From Paenibacillus sp. 598K (GTDB lineage: Bacteria > Bacillota > Bacilli > Paenibacillales > Paenibacillaceae): a stretch of DNA of 40,659 bases. The position numbers and the translations under genes are program-made. Shown one piece after another: positions 1 through 10,100 of the stretch (positions within the stretch are counted from its first letter, which is position 1; each line of letters opens with the position of its first letter). The notes beneath the pieces were generated by a model. That model saw only the letters and a list, made by a program, of their open reading frames with translations. It ran no database searches and was not told where the DNA came from. The stretch is taken from contig NZ_BFBX01000058.1 in assembly GCF_003851045.1 (NCBI RefSeq), positions 1,489 through 42,147 of the forward strand, read 5' to 3'.

Positions 1-20
1 GCGAAGCGCCGGCGCTTCGC
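1..20. repeat. Perfect 20-bp palindrome, possible terminator stem
   Basis: GCGAAGCGCCGGCGCTTCGC is a perfect inverted repeat at the very edge of the window. It could be the stem of a terminator for a gene lying upstream, but no T-run follows on the plus strand and the left context is missing. The remainder of 21-281 shows no convincing gene. It holds a weak promoter-like pair (TTGATA 116-121, CATAAC 139-144, 17-nt spacer) and a cre-like stretch at 116-130 with two mismatches to WTGNAANCGNWWNCA. Confidence 0.35.
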
Positions 21-281
21 GCTCGGCTACAGGAGAACGGGTTCGCGAAGAAACCCTTCGCACGGCGGGCAAACATGCTATTCTTAAAGCGTATGCCAAC
101 GCAAGTACGATATAATTGATAGCGCTTCCTTGCGCAAGCATAACTAAGTAGCCCCCCATCGCATGTATAACGAAGAGCCGCGCAAAGCAGCCCCTCATCC
201 CGAATGCATATGATGCTTCTCAGGAATGAAACTTGCCACGCCGCCCCAAGTACGGCGACAGCTCTGGCTTATCGCTGAGCA

Positions 282-2069
282 ATGAGCCGTTTCACTACCC
301 TCACGACAAAGGAGGTCGCCCGCATCGCTCGCCATCGATTGTCGCCTAATCGTCTGTCTCTATTCCCGAAGCTGATCCTGATGTTCCTCGTCGTCATCGC
401 GCCGTTGTTCGGCCTTAGTCTCGCGCTCAATGAGCTGGGCCGTCAGGAGGTCCAGTCGCAGCTCTCCGACGCCTTGGCAGAGCGGATGCAGTATGAGCTG
501 CAATCGCTCGAGAACGAGCTGCGCCGGGTCGCCAAAGCCCAGCAGCAGCTCGTCAACGACAGCGACCTGTTGACGCTGAGCAGCCAGAGCCCGATCCTCT
601 CGGACTACCAGCGCTCTCAGGCGATCAACCGGCTCGGCGACAAGCTCCAGGTGCTGCAAGAGTCGAGCCCCTATATCCAGCAAGCGAGCCTGTATATCGT
701 CGCCGACGACCGGCTGATCGCAACAGGCGGCCTGCATGATCGGGAGCGGCTCGGCTCCGATCTGATGATGGCCGCCAGGGAGGTATACCGGAGCGGCTAC
801 GCGGTGACGGTGTGGGCGGATCGTCTCTTCCTCCTGTTGTCCTCGCCGCTGCGGCCGAGCGAGGCGGAGTTCCTCGCCAAGCCGCCGCGCTATGTGCTCA
901 GCATGGAGCTGTCGCGATCGGCGATCCGCGACATGCTGGCCCGGATCGCCGAGGACGGCATGACCGTGCTGGCCGGCGACGGCGGGCAGTGGACGGTGCA
1001 GAGCGGCGAGCTGGTCGCCGGGCTGCAGGAGCAGAACGCGGAGTGGGAGACGGCAGGCGCGTCGATGTCGAGCAAGCTGGCGCTGGCGGGCAGCGACTAC
1101 CTGGCGTTCCAGGCACACTCGATCTCGCTTGATGCGACGCTGACGACCTACCTGCCGGAGGACAGCATGCTCGGCAGCCTCAAGAGCTACCGGACCTGGT
1201 TCTGGATGCTGGTCGGCTGCTCGATCGTCATCGTCGTGCTGTTTGCCTACGGTATCTACCTGACCGTGCAGCGTCCGCTCCTCACGCTCGTGCGGCAGTT
1301 CCGCAACGTCGAGCAGGGACAGCTCCACCGGATCGCCTTGCCCGAGCGGCGGGACGAGCTGGGCATGCTGTTCGAGAAGTTCGATACGATGGTCGGACGG
1401 CTCAAGCAAACGATCGACGAGTTGTACGTACAGAAGATCCGCTCGCAGCGATCCGAGCTGCGGCAGCTGCAGGCGCAGATCGCGCCGCATTTCCTCTATA
1501 ACAGCTTCTTCGTCCTGCAGCGCCTCATCACGAGCTACGAGAACGAGCAGGCCGAGCGGCTGTCGCGGCATCTGGGCCAGTACTTTCAGTACATCACTCG
1601 CAACGAGCGGGAGACGGCGCCGCTGCTCGAGGAGGTCAGTCACGTCTATGCGTATGCCGAGATTCAGAGCATCCGCTACGGCGAGCGGATCCGCTGCCAG
1701 CTGATGCCGTTGCCGGAGAGCTGGGTCGCCGTCCCGGTGCCTCGCCTCATCCTGCAGCCTGTCGTGGAGAATGCGTTCGAGCACGCCTTCGAGCAGGTGC
1801 TGCGGGACGGCGAGCTGACGGTGCGATTCGTCGAGCTGCCGGAGCGGCTGGACATCGTCGTCGAGGATAACGGCAGCGGGCTGAGTCAGGAGGAGCTGGA
1901 GGCGCTCGAGCAACGCATGGTCACGGAGGAGGATGAGCTGTCCGGGCTGGTCAATGTGCATCGCCGCCTGCTCATCCAGTATGGCGAAGGCTATGGCCTG
2001 TCGCTGCAAGCCCGGCCGCAGGGCGGACTGACGGTGACGGTGAGCATCCCCTGGACGCCATCGGAGTGA
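282..2069 (+). CDS. Sensor histidine kinase, YesM-type
   Basis: Membrane sensor kinase of the two-component system that begins the first cluster. A first membrane segment lies near residues 28-50 and a second near 305-328, enclosing an extracellular sensor region of about 250 residues. A HAMP-like linker follows (about 330-380). The His_kinase-family motif QIAPHFLYN carries the phospho-accepting His403, and an N-box (QPVVENAFEHAF) and a G-box (DNGSG) of the ATPase domain come after it. The response regulator starts 32 bp downstream, and importer genes follow, so the likely ligand is an extracellular sugar. The start is uncertain. The ATG at 282 has no clear ribosome-binding site, while a strong AAAGGAGGT lies inside the frame at 308-316, and family members usually begin close to the first membrane segment. 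The true start may be a non-ATG codon further in, such as TTG 339. Confidence 0.9.
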   Translation: MSRFTTLTTKEVARIARHRLSPNRLSLFPKLILMFLVVIAPLFGLSLALNELGRQEVQSQLSDALAERMQYELQSLENELRRVAKAQQQLVNDSDLLTLSSQSPILSDYQRSQAINRLGDKLQVLQESSPYIQQASLYIVADDRLIATGGLHDRERLGSDLMMAAREVYRSGYAVTVWADRLFLLLSSPLRPSEAEFLAKPPRYVLSMELSRSAIRDMLARIAEDGMTVLAGDGGQWTVQSGELVAGLQEQNAEWETAGASMSSKLALAGSDYLAFQAHSISLDATLTTYLPEDSMLGSLKSYRTWFWMLVGCSIVIVVLFAYGIYLTVQRPLLTLVRQFRNVEQGQLHRIALPERRDELGMLFEKFDTMVGRLKQTIDELYVQKIRSQRSELRQLQAQIAPHFLYNSFFVLQRLITSYENEQAERLSRHLGQYFQYITRNERETAPLLEEVSHVYAYAEIQSIRYGERIRCQLMPLPESWVAVPVPRLILQPVVENAFEHAFEQVLRDGELTVRFVELPERLDIVVEDNGSGLSQEELEALEQRMVTEEDELSGLVNVHRRLLIQYGEGYGLSLQARPQGGLTVTVSIPWTPSE

Positions 2070-2101
2070 CAGCTTAGACAAAAACAAGGGAGGGTAAGCC
2101 A

Positions 2102-3418
2102 ATGCTGAGGATCTTGATCGTAGACGACGAGCCTGTAATCGTCAACAGCCTGTACCAGCTGATCGGCGAGTCGGAGCTGGATGTGGAGGTGAGCCGCAGC
2201 TACCATGCTTACGAGGCGCTGGAGGTTATGCGGACCAAGCGGATCGATCTGATGATCTCGGATATCCGGATGCCGGGTCTGAGCGGGATCGAGCTGCAGC
2301 GGCAAGTGATGGCGAGCTGGCCGTACTGTCGCATCATCTTCCTGACCGGGTACGACCAGTTCGACTACGCGCAGGAGGCGATCCGGGGCGGCGGCGTGCT
2401 GGACTATGTGCTGAAGCATCAGCCGGACGACAGCATCCTCGCGACGATCACCCGGGCCGTGCAGGAGATCGCGGCCAATCGTAGCGTCGCCGACCGCGCG
2501 GTAGAGACCGCAGCCCGATTGCAGCAGACGATGCATGTGCTGCAGCGGGAGCTGCTGCGGCGCCTGCTGCTCGGCGCGCCGGGCGATGCGCAGGAGGCGG
2601 CTGCCGAGCTGGCGGGCATGGACATGACATTCGACTTCCAATCGCCGATGCTCCTCGTCATGGCGCTCACAGATGACTGGGAGGCGGGGCAGTCGGCTAG
2701 AGATCGGGAGCTGCTGCTTTATGCGTGCGTCAATATTATGGAGGAGTATCTGACTGAGCAATGCCGCAGCGTCTCGCTGCAGGTCGAGAGCGAAGCCGGG
2801 CATCGGCTCATCTGGCTCATCCAGCCGGAGGCGGCAGACCCGTCAGCGGCGGAGGGGGGCTGGGCATCGCTCGCCAGCCGGCTGCCGGACATCGTCGAGG
2901 CGGTACAGTCGGCATGCGATCGCTGGCTCAAGGTGTCGCTGTCGTTTGCCATCGGCAGCGAGCGATGCATGGCTCGCGATGCCGCGGAGCGGCTGAGCGC
3001 GCTGGCGGGACTGTTCCCGACGGGCCCGGCGCGGCGTCGCCAGTGGCTGATCCGCGAGTCGGCGGCGGCGTCGATGGCGCTGGAGGACGAGCGTGACGCC
3101 AGAGTGACGCGGACGGTGCAGCGGCTGCAGCGCTTCATCGAGAGCCGACTGCATGAGGATCTGTCGCTGAGTCGTCTGGCAGAGCTCGTCCACCATAGCC
3201 CGACCTACCTGTCCCGCATCTACAAGCAGGTGACCGGCGAGTCGCTGTCCGCCTTTATCGCCGAGCGGCGCATGGAGCTGGCCCGCCATCTGCTGCTGGA
3301 GAGCAACATGAAGATCTACGAGATCGCCGTCCGGATCGGCTACGACTCGGCGCCCCACTTTACCCGCTTTTTCAAAAAAAAGTACGGCATCACCCCTCAG
3401 GAATTCAGAGAGGGCTAA
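2102..3418 (+). CDS. Response regulator with AraC-type DNA-binding domain, YesN-type
   Basis: Partner of the preceding kinase. An N-terminal receiver domain (about 1-120) shows the acidic pair D8/D9, the phospho-acceptor Asp54 in MISDIRMPG and a conserved Lys in DYVLKHQ. A poorly conserved middle region of about 200 residues follows. The C-terminal 100 residues form a two-helix-turn-helix AraC domain (SLSRLAELVHHSPTYLSRIY and the signature near IGYDSAPHFTRFFKKKYG). The SD GGGAGGG sits just before the ATG. Regulators of this class normally activate the adjacent importer operon. The 134-bp gap downstream contains a direct repeat that suits such a protein. Confidence 0.93.
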   Translation: MLRILIVDDEPVIVNSLYQLIGESELDVEVSRSYHAYEALEVMRTKRIDLMISDIRMPGLSGIELQRQVMASWPYCRIIFLTGYDQFDYAQEAIRGGGVLDYVLKHQPDDSILATITRAVQEIAANRSVADRAVETAARLQQTMHVLQRELLRRLLLGAPGDAQEAAAELAGMDMTFDFQSPMLLVMALTDDWEAGQSARDRELLLYACVNIMEEYLTEQCRSVSLQVESEAGHRLIWLIQPEAADPSAAEGGWASLASRLPDIVEAVQSACDRWLKVSLSFAIGSERCMARDAAERLSALAGLFPTGPARRRQWLIRESAAASMALEDERDARVTRTVQRLQRFIESRLHEDLSLSRLAELVHHSPTYLSRIYKQVTGESLSAFIAERRMELARHLLLESNMKIYEIAVRIGYDSAPHFTRFFKKKYGITPQEFREG

Positions 3419-3445
3419 TCGGGAGGGACAAGATACAACGATTAG

Positions 3446-3473
3446 GCAACAAACCGCAAGAAACAGCAACAAA
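3446..3473 (+). promoter_or_regulatory. Direct repeat GCAACAAA x2, candidate response-regulator site
   Basis: GCAACAAA occurs at 3446-3453 and again at 3466-3473, a 20-bp phase (about two helical turns). AraC-type activators typically bind two direct repeats with this kind of spacing upstream of a promoter that has a poor -35 box. The pair lies about 30 bp upstream of the likely -10 box. Assigning it to the response regulator at 2102 is inference. Confidence 0.4.
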
Positions 3474-3497
3474 TGCGCGTGGTCGGACGGGTCGCCG

Positions 3498-3529
3498 ATT
3501 CGCTACAATTCTAGTTGTAAGCGAATTCA
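3498..3529 (+). promoter_or_regulatory. -10 box, inverted repeat and consensus cre site before the binding-protein gene
   Basis: A TACAAT -10 box lies at 3504-3509 with no good -35, which suits an activator-dependent promoter. ATTCGCTACAA (3498-3508) and TTGTAAGCGAAT (3515-3526) form an inverted repeat with one gap. TTGTAAGCGAATTCA (3515-3529) matches the Bacillus CcpA consensus WTGNAANCGNWWNCA at every defined position. A cre site overlapping the transcription start region normally represses when a preferred sugar is present, so the importer operon is probably under catabolite repression. Confidence 0.6.
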
Positions 3530-3552
3530 AACTGAAGTGGGGGCAAACATCA

Positions 3553-5244
3553 ATGACAAAGCGGAAAAACATGGCCTTGGCGCTGGCGATGACGATGCTG
3601 CTAGGTACGGCGGCTGGCTGCGCGGGCGGCAATAACACGGGCAACGCGGGAGGCGGCAACGCTCAGGGGTCGCAGCCGCCCGTGACCGAGGGAGAGTCTG
3701 GCACTGGCGCAACAACCGGCACGGCAGACGGCAAGTACGACCCGCCGATCGAAGTGACCGCCGTCCGTTCGGTCGCGGCCAGTCTGAAGTTCGAGAACGG
3801 CGACACGATCAGCGACAACGCCTGGACCCGGCTGTACGAGGATGAGCTGGGCATCAAGCTGAAGTATCTGTGGGTGAGCGACAATACGCAATACGAGCAA
3901 AAGCTGAATGTCATGATGGCGTCCGGCGAGCTGCCGGATATTATGCCGGTGCCCGGCGTGAAGATGAAGCAGCTCTACGATGCCGGTCTGCTGGCCGATC
4001 TCTCGGCGCTGCTGGAGCAATACGGCTCGGAGCATACGCTGGACTTCCTCGGTCGCGACGGCGGCAATGCGCTCGACTCCGCCACCTTCGGCGGCAAGCT
4101 GGTCGGTCTGCCGCTTAATCCAGGCTCGACCGACTCGGCGCCGCTGCTGTGGATCCGCGAGGATTGGCGCACCAAGCTGGGGCTGCCGGAGCCGCGTACG
4201 ATGGACGACTTGCTGAAGATTGCCGAGGCCTTTGTCAGTCAGGACCCGGACGGCAACGGCAAGCCGGATACGGTAGGGCTGGGCGTCGACAAGCTGTTGT
4301 TCGCCGGTCTGGGCGGGCTGGAAGGGTTCTTCAACGGCTACCACGCCTACCCCGGCATCTGGGTAGAGCAGGGGGACGGCAGCCTCGCCTACGGCAGTGT
4401 CCAGCCAGAGATGAAGACGGCGCTCGCCAAGCTGGCGGAGCTGTACAAGGCAGGTATCATCGACCGCGAGTTCGGCGTCAAAAATACCGAGCAGCTCATC
4501 CAGGACTTCAACTCGGGCCGCCTCGGCATCTATTACGGCCAGCATTACACGCCGATCCTGCTCCAGGACGGCAAAAACAACAATCCCGACCTCGAGCTGA
4601 AGCCGTATCCGCTGCCTTCCGCCGACGATCAGCCGGCCAAGCCGCAGATGGCCTTCAGCATCCCGGAGTATTACGTCGTGAGCAAGGATGCCAAGCATCC
4701 CGAAGCAGCGATCAAGCTGCTCAACGCCTATCTGGAGCCGCGCTCGCGGGAGGACTATCCGGTCGAGGAATACTCCAACAACGGCGATGTTGAGAAATGG
4801 CAGTACGCGCTGCTGAAGGGCTCCAACCCGACGCAAAATCTCGACTCCTATGTCAACGTCAAAAAGGCGCTGGAGGCCAACGACCGCTCGATCCTCGACG
4901 AGACGACGCCGGACCCTTACGTGTTCGACACGCTGAGCAGCTATTATAACGGCGAAGTCGCGGGCTGGGGCTATACGATGGTATTCGGCGAAGGCGGCGC
5001 GCAGTCGCTCCTGCATGATTACAACGAGCGGAATGCCTTCCAGCCGACGGCCTTCAACTCGGCGCCGACGACGGCGATGTCCGAGCAGCAGGCGACGCTC
5101 TCCAAGCTGGAGCTGGAGACATTCACGAAGATTATTATGGGCGAAGCGTCGGTCGATGCCTTCGACAGCTTCGTCGAGAGCTGGAAGCGGCTCGGCGGCG
5201 ATCTGATGACCCAGGAAGTCGCCGAGTGGAAGGCGAGCAAGTAG
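3553..5244 (+). CDS. Sugar ABC transporter substrate-binding lipoprotein, LplA-like
   Basis: Extracellular binding protein that delivers an oligosaccharide to the two permeases encoded immediately downstream. The signal peptide ends in a lipobox (GTAAGC) with the lipidated Cys23. A Gly/Asn/Gln/Thr-rich linker to about residue 60 precedes the globular part. The body is a family-1 solute-binding fold of about 500 residues, the long form common in Paenibacillus (motifs GELPDIMPVPG, WIREDWRTKLGLPEPRTMDDL, DPDGNGKPDT). The stop codon directly abuts the permease ATG, implying translational coupling. The substrate is not readable from sequence. Confidence 0.93.
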   Translation: MTKRKNMALALAMTMLLGTAAGCAGGNNTGNAGGGNAQGSQPPVTEGESGTGATTGTADGKYDPPIEVTAVRSVAASLKFENGDTISDNAWTRLYEDELGIKLKYLWVSDNTQYEQKLNVMMASGELPDIMPVPGVKMKQLYDAGLLADLSALLEQYGSEHTLDFLGRDGGNALDSATFGGKLVGLPLNPGSTDSAPLLWIREDWRTKLGLPEPRTMDDLLKIAEAFVSQDPDGNGKPDTVGLGVDKLLFAGLGGLEGFFNGYHAYPGIWVEQGDGSLAYGSVQPEMKTALAKLAELYKAGIIDREFGVKNTEQLIQDFNSGRLGIYYGQHYTPILLQDGKNNNPDLELKPYPLPSADDQPAKPQMAFSIPEYYVVSKDAKHPEAAIKLLNAYLEPRSREDYPVEEYSNNGDVEKWQYALLKGSNPTQNLDSYVNVKKALEANDRSILDETTPDPYVFDTLSSYYNGEVAGWGYTMVFGEGGAQSLLHDYNERNAFQPTAFNSAPTTAMSEQQATLSKLELETFTKIIMGEASVDAFDSFVESWKRLGGDLMTQEVAEWKASK

Positions 5245-6144
5245 ATGGAACGGATGCGATGGCGGCGCGAGCTGCCGCTCCATGTCATGCTGCTGCCGGG
5301 CGTGCTGCTCCTCTTCGTATTCAGCTATATTCCGATCGCGGGGATCGTCATCGCCTTCCAGAAGTTCGTCCCCGCCCGGGGCATCGGCGGCTCGGACTGG
5401 ATTGGTCTGGGCAACTTCCGCTACGTCATGCAGATGCCGGGGATCGGCCAGGTGCTGTGGAATACCCTCTACATCTCGAGCATGAAGATGGCGGCCGGCT
5501 TGCTCGTGCCGATCGTCATCGCCATGCTGCTCAACGAGGTGCGGCTGACGGGGATCAAGCGCAGCATTCAGACGCTCATTTATTTGCCGCATTTTCTGTC
5601 GTGGATCATCTTGGGCGGCATCCTGATCGATATCCTGTCGCCGACGCAGGGGATCGTCAATCAACTGCTCGTGTGGCTGGGCTTCGACGCGCAGTTTTTC
5701 CTCGGCAGCAACAAGCTGTTCCCTTACGTGCTCGTGCTGTCGGATGTGTGGAAGGAGTTCGGCTTCAGCACGATCGTCTATCTGGCGGCGATTACCAGCA
5801 TCAGCCCGACGCTGTACGAGGCGGCGGTCATGGACGGGGCCGGCCATTGGCGGCAAGCCTGGCATGTGACCTTGCCGGGGATGCTGCCGGTCATCGTCCT
5901 GCTGGCGACGCTCAGTCTGGGCAATGTGCTCAATGCCGGCTTCGAGCAGGTGTTCAACCTGTATAGCCCGGCCGTCTACCAGAGCGGCGATATTCTCGAC
6001 ACGTTGATCTACCGGCTAGGGCTGCTCGATGCCCAGTTCGGGGTTGCGACTGCGGTAGGACTGTTCAAGTCGCTCGTGTCGCTGCTGATGATCTCGATGT
6101 CGTATTACCTGGCGTATCGCTGGGCCAATTACCGCATTTTTTAG
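5245..6144 (+). CDS. Sugar ABC transporter permease, LplB-like
   Basis: Inner-membrane permease with six predicted membrane spans. The cytoplasmic EAA loop (EAAVMDGAGHWRQAWHVTLP), which docks with the ATPase, is intact near residues 192-211. The length of 299 residues is usual. The ATG follows the binding-protein stop with no gap, and a GGAAGG ribosome-binding stretch lies inside the upstream coding end. It pairs with the permease at 6170. No ATPase gene is present in this cluster. Confidence 0.94.
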   Translation: MERMRWRRELPLHVMLLPGVLLLFVFSYIPIAGIVIAFQKFVPARGIGGSDWIGLGNFRYVMQMPGIGQVLWNTLYISSMKMAAGLLVPIVIAMLLNEVRLTGIKRSIQTLIYLPHFLSWIILGGILIDILSPTQGIVNQLLVWLGFDAQFFLGSNKLFPYVLVLSDVWKEFGFSTIVYLAAITSISPTLYEAAVMDGAGHWRQAWHVTLPGMLPVIVLLATLSLGNVLNAGFEQVFNLYSPAVYQSGDILDTLIYRLGLLDAQFGVATAVGLFKSLVSLLMISMSYYLAYRWANYRIF

Positions 6145-6169
6145 CCGAGAGGAGGCTGAGTTTACTCTT

Positions 6170-7051
6170 ATGCATACGATCTCTTCCGGCAGAAGGCTCT
6201 TTGTAATGCTGAATTACACGGCGCTTGTTCTGCTTGCTTTGACCTGCCTGTTTCCGATCATTCATGTGCTTGCGATTTCCTTCAGCTCCAGCACCGCGGC
6301 CTCCTCCGGCCGCGTGACGGTCTGGCCGGTCGATTTTACGCTCGCTTCCTACGACTATATCTTGCAAAATCCCGAGTTTCTGCGCTCCTTTGCTGTGACG
6401 CTGCAGCGCGTGGCGCTCGGGTTCACGATCCAGCTGGCGATGACGCTGCTGAGCGCCTATCCGCTCTCCCGCGAACAAAAGGATTTCCGGCTGCGCACAG
6501 CCTACGCCTGGTACTTCGTCGTGACGATCCTGTTCAGCGGCGGTCTCATCCCCTGGTATATGACGATCCGCGAGGTCGGCATGATCGATACGATCTGGGC
6601 GCTCGTCATCCCGGGCGCGGTGCCGGTGTTCAACATTATTCTGATGCTGAACTTCATGCGCGGCTTGCCCGCCGAGATCTCGGAGTCGGCCTTTATGGAT
6701 GGCGCGGGGCATTGGCGCGTATTGGCGAGCATCATCGTGCCGCTCTCGATGCCCGTCATCGCCACCGTGTCGCTGTTCACGCTGGTCGGTCACTGGAACG
6801 CCTGGTTCGACGGCCTGATCCTGATGAACTTCCCGGAAAATTATCCGCTCTCCACCTACCTGCAACTGATGGTCATCAACAGCAGCACCTTGAACTTCAG
6901 CGGCACCAGTCTGCGGGAGGTCGTGGAGATCTCGCAGCGGACGACGCGGGCCGCCCAGATCTTCCTCGGCGCGCTGCCGATCCTGCTCGTCTACCCGTTC
7001 CTGCAACGCTTCTTCGTCAAGGGCATCGTGCTGGGCAGCGTCAAGTCCTAG
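6170..7051 (+). CDS. Sugar ABC transporter permease, LplC/YtcP-like
   Basis: Second permease of the importer, six predicted spans, 293 residues. The EAA loop reads ESAFMDGAGHWRVLASIIVP. It ends with the basic C-terminal stretch RFFVKGIVLGSVKS typical of MalG-like subunits. The AGAGGAGG ribosome-binding site is about 14 nt from the ATG, longer than usual, but no better in-frame start is seen. It lies 25 bp after the first permease and 74 bp before the SLH glycosidase, with no terminator on either side. Confidence 0.94.
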   Translation: MHTISSGRRLFVMLNYTALVLLALTCLFPIIHVLAISFSSSTAASSGRVTVWPVDFTLASYDYILQNPEFLRSFAVTLQRVALGFTIQLAMTLLSAYPLSREQKDFRLRTAYAWYFVVTILFSGGLIPWYMTIREVGMIDTIWALVIPGAVPVFNIILMLNFMRGLPAEISESAFMDGAGHWRVLASIIVPLSMPVIATVSLFTLVGHWNAWFDGLILMNFPENYPLSTYLQLMVINSSTLNFSGTSLREVVEISQRTTRAAQIFLGALPILLVYPFLQRFFVKGIVLGSVKS

Positions 7052-7125
7052 TCTAGCTCCGGGCTATACAAGATCCTGCACTTAAGTCTGCGCAACGTTG
7101 AATCAAGAAAGGAGATATACAAGAC

Positions 7126-10100
7126 ATGGGAAATCTGATATCTCGATCGGCCAGACCGCCATTCATGCATCGCAGCACGCTGCTGCGCAAGCTGCGCCTG
7201 GCGACGCTCGCTTTGCTCGTCGGCACGCTTGGGCTCCCTGTGGGCGTCCCCGGGGCCATCCTCGGAGGGGGCGGCCCGGAGGCGCGGAGCGGCGTCGCCC
7301 ATGCCGACACCATGCACACCATCGTCATCGAGGGGGAGAGTGCGATGACCGATAATTACCCGAATGCGGGCAAGCAGCTGCCGGGCGCTTCGTTCAGCGG
7401 CGGCAGCCTGCTGCGGCTGGAGACGCCCGACCCGATGCCGACAGGTGGCTACATCGCCTCCTATTCCTTTACGGTGCCGGAGGCCGGCACCTATGCGCTG
7501 GAGCTGGCGACGACGCCGCCGGAGGCGCTGTGGTCCTCGCCGTATGCGCTGTCCTTCAACGGAGGATCTTATGAGACCGTGAGCGGGGCGAACGAGGTCG
7601 CCAATGTCAATGACACGGTGAGGCGATATGCGGCAGGGCATGTGACGCTAGCGCAAGGGCTGAACACGGTAGATGTACGAGTGGATACCCGCCGCAGTCT
7701 GGATCAGCAATATGTGTTGTATCTGGATGCGATCACGCTGCGGCAGGTACCCTTCGGCCTCCAGAGCCTGCAGGCGGACAGCCCGTTCCGCGTCTTCGAG
7801 TCGGGCGAGACGGTCGCTCTGACGGCGATGCTCGCCGGAGCGGCGCCGGTGGCGACGACGCTCGAGGTGACGCTCACCGACTATTGGGGCAGTGCAGCCG
7901 GCAGCTTCACAGTGCCTGTGAGCGCAGGCGCGGAGACGGTCCCGGTGTCGCTGGGCATGCTGGATCGCGGCCATTACACGGTGACAGCTCAGCTCTCCGG
8001 GACGGACGATGAGGCGACGAGCTATGTTGCCGTCGTGCCAGCCGCCGCCGAGCGCCAGCTGCATGAGGAGGCGCCCTTTGCCATCGACGGCGGTTTCTCG
8101 TTGCACATCAATCCGTCGAAGCTCCCAGGCTTCGCCGACAGTCTGGCCCGCTTGGGCGTCGGCTGGGTGCGCGACCGTTTCCACTGGAGCACCGTCAATC
8201 CATCGCCTGGCGTCTTCGACTACTCGCACTTCGAGTCGACGCTGGCGCCAATCGCCGCAAAGGGGGTCCGGGTGCTCAGCACGTATCAGGATTCGCCGGC
8301 GTGGACGCGTCAGGGCGGGGGCAGCATCCCGGATGACCTGATGGCGGCTTACCAGTTTGCCCGGGATTCCGGGACGGAGCTGGCGGATCTGGTCGATGCG
8401 TGGGAGATCGGCAATGAGCCGGACGGTCACTTCACCGGCACGGACGAGACGGCCGACCAGTACGCCGCCTTTATGAAGGCCGCCGCGATCGGATACCGGG
8501 ATAGCGGCGCGGGCGCGCTGCTCTCGATCTCGGGCTTCGCGGACCGTCCCAACGACTATATCCGACTCGTCATGGCCAATGAGGTGTTGCCGTTCCTGGA
8601 CATCTACAGCTTCCACGGCTATCCGCTGCCCTATGGCAACTATACGAGCGAGCCGGTGCCCTTCCCGACCAACGCGGCGGATCATCTGGCCTTCGCCGAC
8701 CAACTGAGCGGCGGAGCGCAGGTGCAGCGTTGGATGACCGAGGCCGGCATCGCCGTGCCGATCGGCGCGGCGCGCGATCTGAGTCCTGCCGAGCAGCGGG
8801 CGCAGGCGCGTTATCTCATCACCTCGGCGGTGCAATCGGTCGCTGCTGGCGTTGACCGACACTTCTGGTTTTTCATGCCGCATTATCTGGAGAATGGCAA
8901 CGAGTACGGCATCTTCAATGCCGGGGATGCCCCGTACGCAGCCTACCCCGCGATCTCTACGCTCACGCACGCGCTGGGCGAAGGCCGATACATCGGTACG
9001 CGTCAAGGCTTGCCTTCCGGCGCGCGCGGTTACACCTTCATGGACGGAACGACGCAGGTCGATGTGCTCTGGTCGGAGACGGTGCAGACCGTCAGTCTGC
9101 CGACAGTCGGCACTGCTGCCGAGGTGACGGATCTGATGGGCGATACGCAGCCTGCGGTCCCAAGTGCGGGGATGATCACCGTGAGCATCGGACCTGATCC
9201 GGTCTATGTCGCGCAGTCCGGCGTGACCGGGGGCGGGACGCCTTCGACGCCAGTGACGCCGAGCCCGGTGGTGCTAACGGCTGCTGAGCGCGTCGTCCTG
9301 ACGCAGCGATATGAAGCCGAGGCTGTCGACCAGGCCAAGGTATTCGGCGCCTATCGGCTGTCCAAGCAGACGGCCAACACTGTGGAGGTGGACGTATACA
9401 ACCTTCATGATGCGCCATTCAACGGCGTCATCGAGGCGACAGCCTCCGGCGGCTGGCAGCTGGCGCAAGCCTCGAAGCCGGTGCAGGTAGCTGCATATGG
9501 CTCTGCGACGGTAACCTTCGAGCTGACGGCCGGGCCGCAGGTGGACAATATGGTCAAGGCGCCGGTCGAGTTCAGAGCGGTCGCAGGAGCGGACAGCAGC
9601 ACCGTGTCGCGCGCCCTCGTCATGACCGGACTGGAGGAGGTCGCTATCGATCCGATCGCCGAGGCTGGAGTGCCGACCAACTGGGATTACACGACGGGCG
9701 ATGCGATCCCTGCCACAGGCAGCTATACGGTGACGAGCGGCGTCGATCCAGGCACAGTCCGCTTCAAGTATGCGTTCACCGACACCAATCAATGGGTGTA
9801 TCCGTATCTCGACCTGCCGTCCGCACTCGATCTGACGACGGCCAGCGGCGTCGCCTTCACGATCGAGGCGGAGGAGGACATCGCCGATACGGACATCAAG
9901 CTGATCCTCGTCGAGAGCAATGGCAGCAAGTACTATACGTTCAACGGCTTCGAGATCAAGGCAGGCGTCAATCGCTACGTCATCCCGTTCGCGATGCTCT
10001 CGATCGCCACCTTCGGACCGCCGGACAACAACAACGCGCTCGATCTCGGCCAGGTCGAACGGCTGCAGCTTGGGATCAATACCCAACTGCTCGATGTGCC

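Noticed and set aside
129..138. CTTGCGCAAG palindrome upstream of the kinase
   Set aside because: Ten bases is too short to be meaningful in GC-rich sequence without a second copy.
360..2102. 580-codon minus-strand open frame
   Set aside because: Antisense to the sensor kinase, which has all expected motifs; no domain is recognisable in the antisense product.
3601..5865. 754-codon minus-strand open frame
   Set aside because: Lies opposite the binding-protein and permease genes. Its composition is the Arg/Leu/Gln/His-rich type produced by reading GC-rich genes backwards, and it crosses a gene boundary.
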